This document shows, in pieces, positions 12,552 through 22,444 of a stretch of 24,444 nt of DNA. The translations under genes and the position numbers were made by a program. The stretch is from positions 1 through 24,444 of the forward strand of contig LRSR01011099.1 of assembly GCA_001579985.1 (NCBI GenBank). The letters are read 5' to 3'. The notes under the pieces are model-generated. The model was not told where the DNA came from. It saw only the letters and a list, made by a program, of their open reading frames with translations, and made no database searches. Within the stretch, counting starts at the first letter, position 1; the number at the start of each line of letters is the position of its first letter. The stretch is from Hypsibius dujardini (taxonomy: Eukaryota; Tardigrada; Eutardigrada; Parachela; Hypsibiidae).

Positions 12552-13020
12552 GATCTTCTCTTGACTCCTTCGTCTTGTCTCACAATCACAAAACTCAGTC
12601 ACACCACGCAAACGGCCAGTTAGCGCGTGAAAAAAAATCCCGATCCACACGAAAATGTTGCTTGAGTCCTCGTGCTACAAGACGACACGTCAAATTAAAC
12701 GAATAAAGGCCTAAAGCGTAACTGCGTGTGAGGAATAGAAAGAATAACAAGACGCAAGTAGAAAAGAGCTGTCTTTATCATCACGCTCGGTCAACAACAC
12801 AACCTTTTTCTACACACGCATTGCCATATTTGTTTTTATTTTCTCACCTTTTCCTCGGATGCTTTAACTTTTCGGCCTGCTATGTAAGGATCGAGATGAA
12901 GATTTGGTGAAGTCCGGAATAACCTCCAAAGTCTACGGGTACCACATTCGTAACGGAATAAGAGCGAACATGAGCTCACTCTAAAAGAGAAGATTCAGAA
13001 GAATCGTTATCGGAAGTGGG
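12552..13020. other. ATE1 upstream region, no gene recognised
   Basis: Should hold the ATE1 promoter and 5' UTR. No convincing coding segment or core-promoter motif is visible. Confidence 0.4.
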
Positions 13021-13100
13021 AGTTTGCCCACCCATTGCATACTTGACCCACCCATTCCATACTGGACCCACCCATACCATACTTGACCCACCCATTTCGA
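13021..13100. repeat. About 20-bp tandem repeat, four copies
   Basis: Units of the form GACCCACCCATWCCATACT at about 13026, 13047, 13067 and 13085, the last diverging into GAGTGGGCGG. Confidence 0.8.
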
Positions 13101-13284
13101 GTGGGCGGCCCAGCCGTTATTTACACTTTGTCACAATTAAGTTTTAATTTCCTTGTACATTTAAGTCGTAGTCATCAGGGTTTTAATCAACATTTGCTGC
13201 CATGGAAGGGCTATTTTTGTATGCCGCGGGGATGTCGAATATTTTGGAAGAAAGTAAGGAGGGCAGTGTTGGGGGAAAATTCAC

Positions 13285-13760
13285 AACAAAACGATGACGA
13301 TATCAACTTAGTTTCGTGTCTGTTATTACTTCAGTCGGTTGATTGATTGCTCAGTTGAATTGCTTTCATAAATACTCAGATCTCGATTGATTGATTGATT
13401 GATTGACGAAACGATGACGATATCAACTTAATTTTGTCTGTTATTACTTCAGTTGGTTGATTGATTGCTCAGTTAAATTGCTTTCATAAATACTCAGATC
13501 TCGATTGATTGATTGATTGATTGACAAAACCATGACGATATCAACTTAGTTTTGTGTCTGCTATTACTTCAGTTGGTTGATTGATTGCTCAGTTAAATTG
13601 CTTTCATAAATACTCAGATCTCGATTGATTGATTGATTGATTGACAAAACCATAACGATATCAACTTGGTTTTGTGTCTGCTATTACTTCAGTTGGTTGA
13701 TTGATTGCTCAGTTAAATTGCTTTCATAAATACTCAGATCTCAAATGATTGATTGATTGA
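13285..13760. repeat. 120-bp tandem repeat, four copies
   Basis: Copies start near 13285, 13405, 13523 and 13643. Each contains ATGACGATATCAACTTAG, TATTACTTCAGTTGG, TTGATTGATTGCTCAGTT, CTTTCATAAATACTCAGATC and a short TGAT run. Copies 3 and 4 are nearly identical; copy 1 is the most diverged. No coding frame spans it. Confidence 0.9.
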
Positions 13761-13872
13761 ACGGTAAATGAACACATTCACATACACATCGCACATCGTA
13801 CTCTTTGTCGTACACATATGATGATTCATGTGGAAATACGCCCTCAAAACGGCAGGGAAAAATACCAGCTTA

Positions 13873-14013
13873 CTGTACTGCCGCGATTATAACGTTCTGT
13901 TAAGTCCCGCCTCCGTCACACGCGCCTGTCATAAGTTGGCACCCAGCCAACACACACAGGCCGAGTGCGCTGCCCGGGTGCAAAAACCGACCGTTATAAT
14001 CGCGGCAGTACAG
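13873..14013. mobile_element. MITE-like element (CTGTACTGCCGCG ends)
   Basis: Left end CTGTACTGCCGCGATTATAA matches the reverse complement of the right end (CGTTATAATCGCGGCAGTAC, then AG), 22 bp in all. TA flanks both sides (13871-13872, 14014-14015). At 141 bp it is noncoding. The interior GTTAAGTCCCGCCTCC resembles the subterminal TAAGCCCCGCCC of other copies. Confidence 0.88.
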
Positions 14014-14038
14014 TACTGTACGGTACAGTCAAAGTCCT

Positions 14039-14771
14039 GACAAGGAAGGGACACCACTCTGGACGGCGAATTCCTGTATACCGTATTCCCCCGATCTCAA
14101 GGGACAGTTAAGCCCCACCCCCTCAAGTCATCGGTTGACTGTTCAATCGGATTCACTATGTCGTGATTGGTTGAAATTTATGCGGAACTTGACAGCGATT
14201 GATTGATTGATTACGCGGGATTTCTTGACGCACGCATTGAATCAGTTGATTGATTGATTGTAGGTAAACAATAGCAAACGGTGATGAACAGATAAAATTC
14301 GGGGTGGATCAAATTAACTGGTAGGGCAAAAAAGTGTCTCTTGAGATCGGGGGAATACGGTATCTGTTTGCTCTTACCGATGCACTCTTGCCTGGTCTCT
14401 TCGATTCCATCGAGAAAATCGGCAGAAAACGAGAACGACTATTTTAAATAAATAAAAACTGACTAGTGGTGTTATAATGGGGGCGCTGTTTATGTTACCG
14501 TCTCTGTGAATTAATCAGTTAATAAAATGTGTCTGCGTTTATTCAATCGATCAGTCCGTTCGAAATCAAATAATCAATTAGTAGATGTTTCAGTAACATA
14601 GACAGCGCCCTCCATATACTACCACTAGTCAATTTTTATTTAATTTAAAATAGTAGTTTTGGTTTTTTGCCGATTTTCTCGACGGAATCGAAGAGACCAG
14701 GCAGGAGTGCATCGGTAAGAGCAAACAGATATAAAGAAATTCGCCGTTCAGAGTGGTTTCATTTCCTTGTG
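14039..14771. mobile_element. Large palindromic element, about 180-bp arms, one arm carrying a nested MITE
   Basis: Left arm: 14039-14080 plus 14361-14498. Right arm: 14593-14771, inverted, roughly 85-90% identical by eye; the spacer is 94 bp. Shared landmarks include ACCACTCTGGACGGCGAAT, GTTTGCTCTTACCGATGCAC, GAGAAAATCGGCA, GACTAGTGGT and GGGCGCTGT. No coding capacity was recognised. It may be a foldback-type or nonautonomous DNA element. Confidence 0.85.
14081..14360. mobile_element. 280-bp MITE-like element nested in the palindrome
   Basis: Ends CCGTATTCCCCCGATCTCAA and its reverse complement, followed by GGGACA versus GAGACA; TA flanks both sides (14079-14080, 14361-14362). The interior (AAGCCCCACCCCCTC, GTTCAATCGGATTCACT, ACTGGTAGGGCAAAA) is related to the element at 22612. 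Confidence 0.9.
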
Positions 14772-14947
14772 AGAGTCAAACCAAACTGGATGACGTGCTC
14801 AATTCTCGAATTCAGAATATTATGAGCAGCAACAGAATCAAGTCTGAGCTGTTGACCTCGCTTTTTATAAATTAAATTTTCGATAAACCTACAGATTTGG
14901 GCCGTACCTCAGTAGCAAGAACCGCATCGAATATCCGCAAACGAATT

Positions 14948-15715
14948 ATGAAGGCGATCTGCCAGTACCATCCATTCACGTGGGAGGACTTTTTCCTTCT
15001 CTTCCGCAACAGCGGCAGCGATTCGCCCATCCTCGACAAGATCGCCAAAAGTTGCGGCAAGAGTTTTCGCGTCACTGTCCAACCGGTCTGCGTTGCAAGT
15101 GACGGACACCATCATAAACTCCACTTCCAGCTGCGGGGACAGGAGGCGGCCAATCTCGCCAAGGCATGGGCCTATATTCTCGCGGAAACCAGCAGCTTCA
15201 TCCAAAAATCACCGGCTCTCCCGCAACCCATTCTATTCTCAATCCATGGAGTACCCCACCGGCTTTCCCACGCATACGGAGTGGAGAAGTACCGGAAAGT
15301 GGTCAGAGCAGTCCGAAGACTTCCCGGTGTGTCTGCCCTCATTGGAATGCCGCAATTCCAACAGGAAACCGGCGAGTCCGAAGCAGTTCCCACTTGGATG
15401 GAGGCGTATATTTTGTATGGATTGGATAGGGAAACCCTTAACGCGACTGCACCTAAATTGCAACTCTGTCAGGAGTTAGTCAACGTCCCGGATAATTTGT
15501 GGGAGGAGTTTGTTAGAAATGACGGACGACTTCTAGCGGACATTCTTGAGACGACAGGTGCGGCGATTACGACGGATCGCTGCGCGGGAACCGAAGGACC
15601 GTCTTGGACACGTTATGAACGCTGGTCGTCGTTCTGTGGTTTGGCACCGGAAGTCCAGGCAGCAGTGGATCGTTGTGCACAGGAGGTGGCACGCTTACAA
15701 GGCTTGAAGAAATAA
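14948..15715 (+). CDS. Unrecognised protein with KH-like segments, probable 3' exon
   Basis: A 255-residue frame from ATG 14948 to TAA 15715. The frame stays open back to 14876, and the sequence ATAAACCTACAG at 14883-14894 looks like an acceptor, so this may be the last exon of a longer gene. I do not recognise the family. The C-terminal part (VPDNLWEEFVRNDG, then ADILETTGAAITTD, then a helix EVQAAVDRCAQEVARL) follows KH-domain spacing, with a degenerate GxxG loop (R-N-D-G). A second, weaker KH-like half may lie at ILDKIAKSCGKSFRVTVQ to LAKAWAYIL. RNA binding is inference only. No signal peptide or membrane segment is visible. The stop codon overlaps AATAAA (15711-15716). Confidence 0.7.
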   Translation: MKAICQYHPFTWEDFFLLFRNSGSDSPILDKIAKSCGKSFRVTVQPVCVASDGHHHKLHFQLRGQEAANLAKAWAYILAETSSFIQKSPALPQPILFSIHGVPHRLSHAYGVEKYRKVVRAVRRLPGVSALIGMPQFQQETGESEAVPTWMEAYILYGLDRETLNATAPKLQLCQELVNVPDNLWEEFVRNDGRLLADILETTGAAITTDRCAGTEGPSWTRYERWSSFCGLAPEVQAAVDRCAQEVARLQGLKK

Positions 15716-15770
15716 ATTTGCTCCTCTTACTAGTAAGAGCCGGAATTTGTCTATTATTACTGTCTCCTGG

Positions 15771-16080
15771 TGTTGGACCACGCCCAAAAAGTCCTCATAT
15801 CCAATAATTACAGCTGGTTTCACTAGTACTGTGTTTAGTTAGTAACTCTGTCTACCCTATTAACCCTATTCTGCTGCTGCAGCTAATTAGTTGTATGTAA
15901 TTCTGATGCATGTGCTATTCACTATCATTTCTATAGTCAACACTTTACTATATAAGCATGTGTTTTATTAGTTTTAAACGGAGTTGTGTTTTCCTTTCCT
16001 TTCTTCCAGTTTACTCCTCTCTCTATACTTTCAGTCTAATAAACTTTTAATTACCCAACTTCCGGTTGGTAGACCTAACA
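15771..16080 (+). mobile_element. LTR-like sequence (possible solo LTR)
   Basis: Begins TGTTGGACCACGCCC and ends GTAGACCTAACA, giving short TGTTRG / CYAACA inverted termini. It has a TATATAAG motif near 15949 and AATAAA at 16038-16043, the layout of a promoter and polyadenylation signal in an LTR. No matching 5-bp target duplication was seen, so the call is tentative. Confidence 0.4.
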
Positions 16081-16111
16081 GGGTAGTCCTCCCCAGCCTC
16101 CCCAGCCGCCT

Positions 16112-16286
16112 CCCCAATGTGCTATTTATTATCATTTTTAGAGTTAACACTTTACTATATAATCATGTGTTTTATAATATTTCAAGAGGTAGTTGTACTT
16201 CCTCTTTCCTTTCTTCCAGTCTTCTCTACTTTTAGTCTAATAAATAAACTTGTTAACTATCCCTCTTTCGGTTGGTAGACCTAACA
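16112..16286 (+). repeat. Partial direct copy of the LTR-like sequence
   Basis: Repeats 15909-16080 with about 80-85% identity by eye: TGTGCTATT, AACACTTTACTATATAA, CATGTGTTTTAT, CCTTTCTTCCAGT, TCTAATAAA, and GGTTGGTAGACCTAACA. Confidence 0.8.
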
Positions 16287-16290
16287 CTGG

Positions 16291-17540
16291 CATTGACTGT
16301 GATAAGCGCTCTTGTTCTAGTATTAATATTCTTTTCTAGTTACTTCTCTGTTATGGCGTCGGTTGCGAGTTGTACTATTTCTAGCTCCGCCCAGATACAG
16401 TTTTCGCATTGTCATTCTGTCTGGCACTGGCGCGAAGGCTTCGAGTGCAGTACAGTAATGAAAAAATCGGTGGTCATCGTAATAAACTATCCATCAGTTG
16501 TCTCATTCGTCTCTCGTTCCTTCGGCTCAATCTAGTTGATCGAGCCTAGTTTCGTGCTTGCTTACCAGGGACCTATACAGGTCACCGTTCCTAGTCTTCC
16601 CGAGGATCTCTGGAATTCCTCAAGGACCGCTGGAGGATCGTCATCCCTGCAGACGATCTTGCCCAGCGGACTCGAGCCTGACACTGTTAGAATTCCCCTT
16701 TGATCCTTCTGCTTATCATATTACTACCGGTATACGGGGAATGATTGCTTTTTGATCTCAAAATGTTTTTGGAAGCTTTAGCTAAAGTTTAATGCCAACT
16801 GGCTAACGGTTACAAAATTCAGTTATTCGATATGAAATAAATAAAAGGTACATCTCAAGGTATAATGGCTTTTGACAGTTGGTTTAGATTTAGACCATAG
16901 GTGGTTGTCTGGTTACGTGGTTATTGTTGTGGTGAGTGAATGTTGTTAGATGGATTTAGTAAACGAAGTGGGTGAATCGCTTGGCTACACTAGTTTTAAT
17001 TTTTTGTTATGGCGAAACTGAAATTGGCGTGCCATCCCAAATTGTTTTGAGATCAATGGCGTGAAATACAGTTTTTCGGCGGATTGAAGATAGATAAGCT
17101 TAGTCTTTAAACAGGATCCTCAATACGGTATGTTTTCAGCGCACGTACACGAGACTAAACTTCCAATTTTCTTCCCTAATTCAATTGGTCCAGCAGGTCA
17201 ATTTGATTGGATCCATGCTCACTAGAATTCGTGAATCAAATCATGTCATTCTTATTAGGAGAATACGCTCGCAGATATTTTACTGCCATCTGTCGCCGAA
17301 CTAGATAACTAACTAAATTTAACCCTTTTGGTCAAATACTGTTTCCTTCAAAGATTTCTCAGATAAATACGGATAGTAAGGGACAATAATCGACGACTTA
17401 AACTCCTGATGAAAACGTGTGAATCGAATAGCACGGTATTTCCACTAAATTTTTCTTATACCATTTCACAATCCTTGTTGGATTTTTTTTCAGATTCAGA
17501 AGAGGTTTTAAGGGACTAATAATCTTGCTAAGTAAAAGGA
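16291..17540. other. Unassigned AT-rich region
   Basis: No gene, RNA gene or strong repeat recognised on either strand. Short open frames here show no family resemblance and no splice context that connects them. Confidence 0.4.
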
Positions 17541-17547
17541 TAGCAAA

Positions 17548-17612
17548 GATGTGTTTTGATGGGTTTTGATGGGTTTTGATGGGTTTTGATGTGTTTTGAT
17601 GGGTTTTGATGA
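17548..17612. repeat. 10-bp minisatellite GATGGGTTTT
   Basis: Six or so tandem copies of GATGGGTTTT with a GATGTGTTTT variant. The same unit recurs at 18168. Confidence 0.9.
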
Positions 17613-17717
17613 GACTGCTAGGCTTTTTGCAGAAAAATCAGAAAAAAAAACTTCATCGACAATAATTTCGTTATACTGTAGAAAATTCGGGTTCGGTTGA
17701 GACAAACCGTAGAACGG

Positions 17718-17804
17718 TCATCCCTGAGCAGCCGGCATCAACTTCACCGAGACCTCCTTGCGCACCTTGGGCTCATAGTCGATCAACTGACTCAGAAATC
17801 GCTG
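17718..17804 (-). pseudogene. Possible orphan terminal exon, 28 codons
   Basis: After acceptor TTGAAAACAG the minus strand reads QRFLSQLIDYEPKVRKEV and ends with MPAAQG and a TGA stop. Composition and codon use look like coding sequence, unlike the surroundings, and resemble the end of a helical repeat protein. No partner exon was found in the 600 bp between it and the cyclase stop. It could be a gene fragment or the last exon of a gene whose other exons I missed. Confidence 0.3.
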
Positions 17805-18167
17805 CTGTTTTCAATAATTAAAAATTTCACGTCGCTTCTTGAAAATTTCCCATACTTGGGACGATTGCCAAGATTGTTAACATTAATAAGAAAAAAATTA
17901 CATCGTTTTTGCCAAACTCAGGTGATTGAAAGCCAGCACGCTAGGCTCTGCACACGGTTTTGTAAAAACGGTTGGAACTGTGCTATGGCTGATATCGCAA
18001 CATCTATAATCACTCAAAATGTGTACACACGTTGAGAATGGGCAAGGTGATCGCCTGTAAGTGGTTTTCTCCTGTATATAATTTGATTTTTGTACTGGCT
18101 GCGCGCGCGTACAGGTAGGGCTAGTCTCTTAGTTACTAATCGAGCAGGCAGGGCTAGTCGGTTTAGT

Positions 18168-18220
18168 GATGGGTTTCGATGGGTTTCGATGGGTTTCGAT
18201 GGATTTCGATGGGTTTTGAT
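18168..18220. repeat. Second GATGGGTTTC minisatellite
   Basis: Five copies of GATGGGTTTC / GATGGATTTC / GATGGGTTTT, about 560 bp from the related array at 17548. The rest of 17821-18411, which should include the cyclase 3' UTR, shows no recognisable feature and no AATAAA. Confidence 0.9.
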
Positions 18221-18411
18221 CAAATGGCTGTGCTGTGGTGATAAAAACGTTTGTACGCGCGCGTTGCTTTGACCATTTTTTTTATGCGGTATGCCAATTC
18301 TGTTGTTCATACAAAGTGTTGGATAGAACGTTTGGTGTAATCAAAAATGGCCAAGAGTCTACAAGGTGAATAAGGATCTAATTCAACTGTTTGCGAAAGA
18401 GAGTGCAGCAG

Positions 18412-21400
18412 CTAGTCAGCTCCCAACAGCCAGTACGTAATCAGCATGCCCTTTCCCTGAGAAACAAAATCACGCCTGTCATAGAGTTGTTTTTGACGTG
18501 TATTTATGCTGGTACCTTTACAGCCACCGGACCACGTTCAATGGCTCTGAATCCGCCCACATTCATCAGGAGATCCTTGGTTTGCTGGCTAATTTGAATC
18601 TTCATAGCTGGAGAAGGAATACATCAACACAGTCACAACCTTGCGTGCGCGTTAAAAAATATATGTTAATAGGAAGACATGGTTTAAATGGAAACCTTCG
18701 CCGGTGGATTCCATTCTGGATGCAACGTTGACGGTGTCGCCGAAACTGTCAAGGCGACCAATAAAAGTGTCTGTTGTGCTGACTCAAATGGTGGAAGATG
18801 ATGTACCTTTTGTCATAGTACTTACAGACAGTAACGAGGCATTTTCAGGCCAACAATACCGGCCACGCAGGACCCTATATACATTGATAAATAAATAATG
18901 TTATAATTGAAGTGTAAATTGCATGGTCACGGTTTACTGAAAAGAGCATACCTGAATTCAATCCGATCCTAACTTGGATCACGATATCTGGATGGTCCGG
19001 CACCTTGAACAACCTAATCCCTTTTACCAGTTGAATTGACATGGAAGCAATTTCAGTAGCATGGCGATTTCCATTTCGAACTGGAAGACCTGATGTGACC
19101 TTCATCGAAAACAGCACGTTATAAAACATGCACCGCAATAACGCACTGCACCGGCAGACCGGGCTGCCGCACTGGCGCATTGCACCGGCAGACCGCACTG
19201 GCGCACTGGCGCATTGCACCGGCAGACCGCACTGGCGCACTGGCGCATTGCACCGGCAGACCGCGCTGCCGCACTGGCGCATTGCACCAGCAGACCCGGC
19301 TGCCGCACTGGCGCATTGCACCGGCAGACCGCGCTGCCGCACTGGCGCATTGCACCGGATCACAATCATCCTTTCCGGTCAATTTTCCGCTCATTGTTTC
19401 GCCAACAGAGAAATACTTTTGGATTTAATGGAAAAACTTTCAATGGAGAGTGTTCAATAACATATAAAATAACTACCGTATAAATAGATTGTGCATTCGA
19501 CACTCTTCCTGCCCTAAATGGTAAAAAATGGTTATGAACCATCGAAGAGCACATGGTAGATCTGTGAGGAGAGAGGAGAGAGAAAACTGAACCGGAGAGA
19601 ACCAACATATTTCCCTCCGAAACTAAACTATGGACTCTTCTCGTTTGTACTAAACTATTTTGAGTTGTGCCTAACCGTTGTCCAAAATCTTGAGTAACAA
19701 TGGATGAGCACTCTCAATTCCATCATTTCGTCGGAGTTGTTCCAAGTCGAGCGTTTTTTTCTGTTATCTTTTATCTAGTTCAATGTTATGTTTCTTTATA
19801 AAAAAATTGGCCGGAATTTGATCGGAAGGGCCGATTGTGATCCAGTGCAGTGCGCCAGTGCAATGCGCCAGTGCAATGCGCCAGTGCAGTGCGCCAGTGC
19901 AGTGCACCAGTGCAGTGCGCCAGTGCAGTGCGCCAGTGCAGTGCGCCAGTGCAGTGCGCCAGTGGAATGCGCCAGTGCAGTGCGCCAGTGCAGTGCGCCA
20001 GTGCAGTGATCCAGTGCAGTGCGCCAGTGCAGTGCACCAGTGCAGTGCGCCAGTGCAGTGCGCCAGTGCAGTGCATGTTTTATAAAGTTCTCCAAAAACA
20101 TGTATCAACAGCATTGTCTTTAAGGTGTATTTTTAAGGGCAATGCGGCGCTTTGTTTTAGTCTGAAATTCATCTAGTCACAAAGCCAAACTTCACACCAT
20201 TCCAAAATGAGAAATTTGTGAAGGTTCTTGGTAATTTCTATTTCGTTGTACAACGTAAACTATAACGCTGAGTTTTGGGTGTAAACATTTGAGTATCTAT
20301 CCAAAAAGTCCAAAATTTAGTAAACCGGGCAAAAATCGTCTAATATAGTTTTCAACAGAATATCCAAATGGTATAAGGAAAGGAACCCTGATGACGTGAC
20401 GTATTTTGAAAACCATAAAAAAGCAAAAGTTTGCAAACTCGAACTACTTGTGCTGAAAAATATATTGGAAGCTGAAAACAATTGTTCCTTGCTAAGACCA
20501 GTGGCGCGTACTAGGGGGTGACAAGTGGGCAATTGCCCCCCCCCCTTCCGAAATCGAAAAAGTGACCCAAGGGTACCCTCTGACGTTTTAAAATAAAAAT
20601 AGCAAAATCATACCAATGCTCCCCCCTTTGGATTTTTACCAAAATCTTGCCCCCCCCCCGTACCGGAAGGTCAAGACGCGTCTATGGCTAACACCTTCGT
20701 CGACCCAGCTTGAATTTCAACACAAACCAAGCGCCGGGTCGCCCTTGAGTGGTGGCTAGAATGTACTGACCATATACGCATCCCCGATGGTTTCCACCTT
20801 GTACACGTCAAACGTTTCGATAACACTGTCGAAGAGGGTGTACAAACTGTTGAGCAGACTGACCACCCACATGGGTGTTCCCGTAGCTGCAATTGTGGTG
20901 AAACCAACAATGTCGCTGAAGAAAATTGTCACACTATCGTAGGCCTCTGGGTCGACGTGTTCGCCTCTCGTCAGAGCAGCCGCCACAGATCTACAAGACG
21001 GTTTAACAAGTTCCCTTTAAGCGATTTAAATAATATAAATTAAGACCTTTACTTTGGTAGGAGTTGACCGAGTAACTGTTCCGAGCGATTTTTCTCATCC
21101 ATAAACTGTTGCGTCTTCTCGGCCACTTTGATTTCCAGATCCATTGCATACTGTTCCATCCGTTTGAAGAGGACGTCAACGATGTTGTCGCCGTGGTCGC
21201 CGATCACACGCTTGAGTCTCTCTTTAATTTTAGGGAAGGTCGGCCGTTCCACGGGAATCTCCTCCCAGCAGCGTTCCATTAGTTCGTAAAGCTCATTGGA
21301 GCAGGAGGAGCGCGGAACGCGGGGGCGAACAGGTGGAATATTTGCGGCAACCACCTACCAAATTATAATAACGTTTAAAATATAACGCTTAACGATAAGT

Positions 21401-22405
21401 TATTGTGCAATTCTCGCCTCATTCAAAATCTCGCGATCAGACATCTCGAGCGGATCGTTGGGCAGCTCGAACGCTCCGCTCCGTAGAATAATTTGTTGGA
21501 GGATAATGGCGAAACTGTAGACGTCGCCTTTCTACGCCCGAAAAAGAGAGAACGCTCAAGCGCGATGTTTTTTTTTGTACGGCATTTGGATGATCGATAT
21601 ACTGTTCACGGTACCTGGGTCCCGGCTGCTGGCATAATTTGCCGCAGTAGCTCCGGGGCTCGCCACAGAAGTCTCTCTATATTCTCGTGGTTCTCCAGTT
21701 TTCTGGGATACGCGAGCAAATCAGCAGGAGGACGGAAAAATGGAAGACCGAAATCGGAGATCTTTAGAGTGAAACGTGTGTCGATGAGGCAGGTATAGGA
21801 GGTGAGATTCCCATGTGAAATCATTGGGCTTGTGTGAAGGTACGTCATTCCCTAGAATGAACATGATTTAGCCCCAATGCTTTCATAAATGAATAAGAAC
21901 TATTTAAGGCACATCTTCTAATTGCAAGATCTAATACTAACAAAGACAATGTCCTTGATGAGTGAGTTCTTAAAACTCCAGTCGAGTTTGAGCGTGGAAT
22001 AGTTCAAAATGTCTGTCAGCGATCCCTTCGGGCAAGTTTCCGCTACCACATATTGACAGTGGCCGTTCGATGAGAGGCCGATGCCCACGAAACGTTGAAG
22101 ATTAGGATGAGTGGCATTTTTCAACTGCAACACGGGGAAGAGGGGGGGGGGAAGTTTCGTAAAGCCCAGCAAAAGTATTAAAGGAAGATGAAACGAGTGA
22201 AAATTACAAGGTTTAATTTTGACACAATGTCCGAGGTAGGAATTCTCTGGAGTGCGCTGACGTCGGTCAGAGCGACGAGATTGTTTTTATAAGACGCCAA
22301 GATGTCGCAGTTGTACGCGGAAAATCCCGTCAAGGCTGACCCTGCTGTAGACTGACTGTTCTGAAGATGATAAAAAGAACATTGGCCGCCCAATACGGAA
22401 CCCGG

Positions 22406-22444
<39 letters not shown>

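Noticed and set aside
13285-13760. Four 120-bp repeats as a possible satellite-encoded RNA or origin
   Set aside because: No promoter, conserved hairpin or coding signal could be pointed to; kept only as a tandem repeat.
18030-18049. Plus-strand ATG followed by a good donor (ATGGGCAAGGTGATCGCCT then GTAAGT), like a ribosomal-protein first exon
   Set aside because: No matching downstream exon exists on the plus strand, where the next kilobase is antisense to cyclase exons.
19102-20176. Open frames of [11 protein letters not shown] or QCSAPVQ type repeats on both strands
   Set aside because: Product of the 13-bp minisatellite in the foldback element; frames exist in nearly every register.
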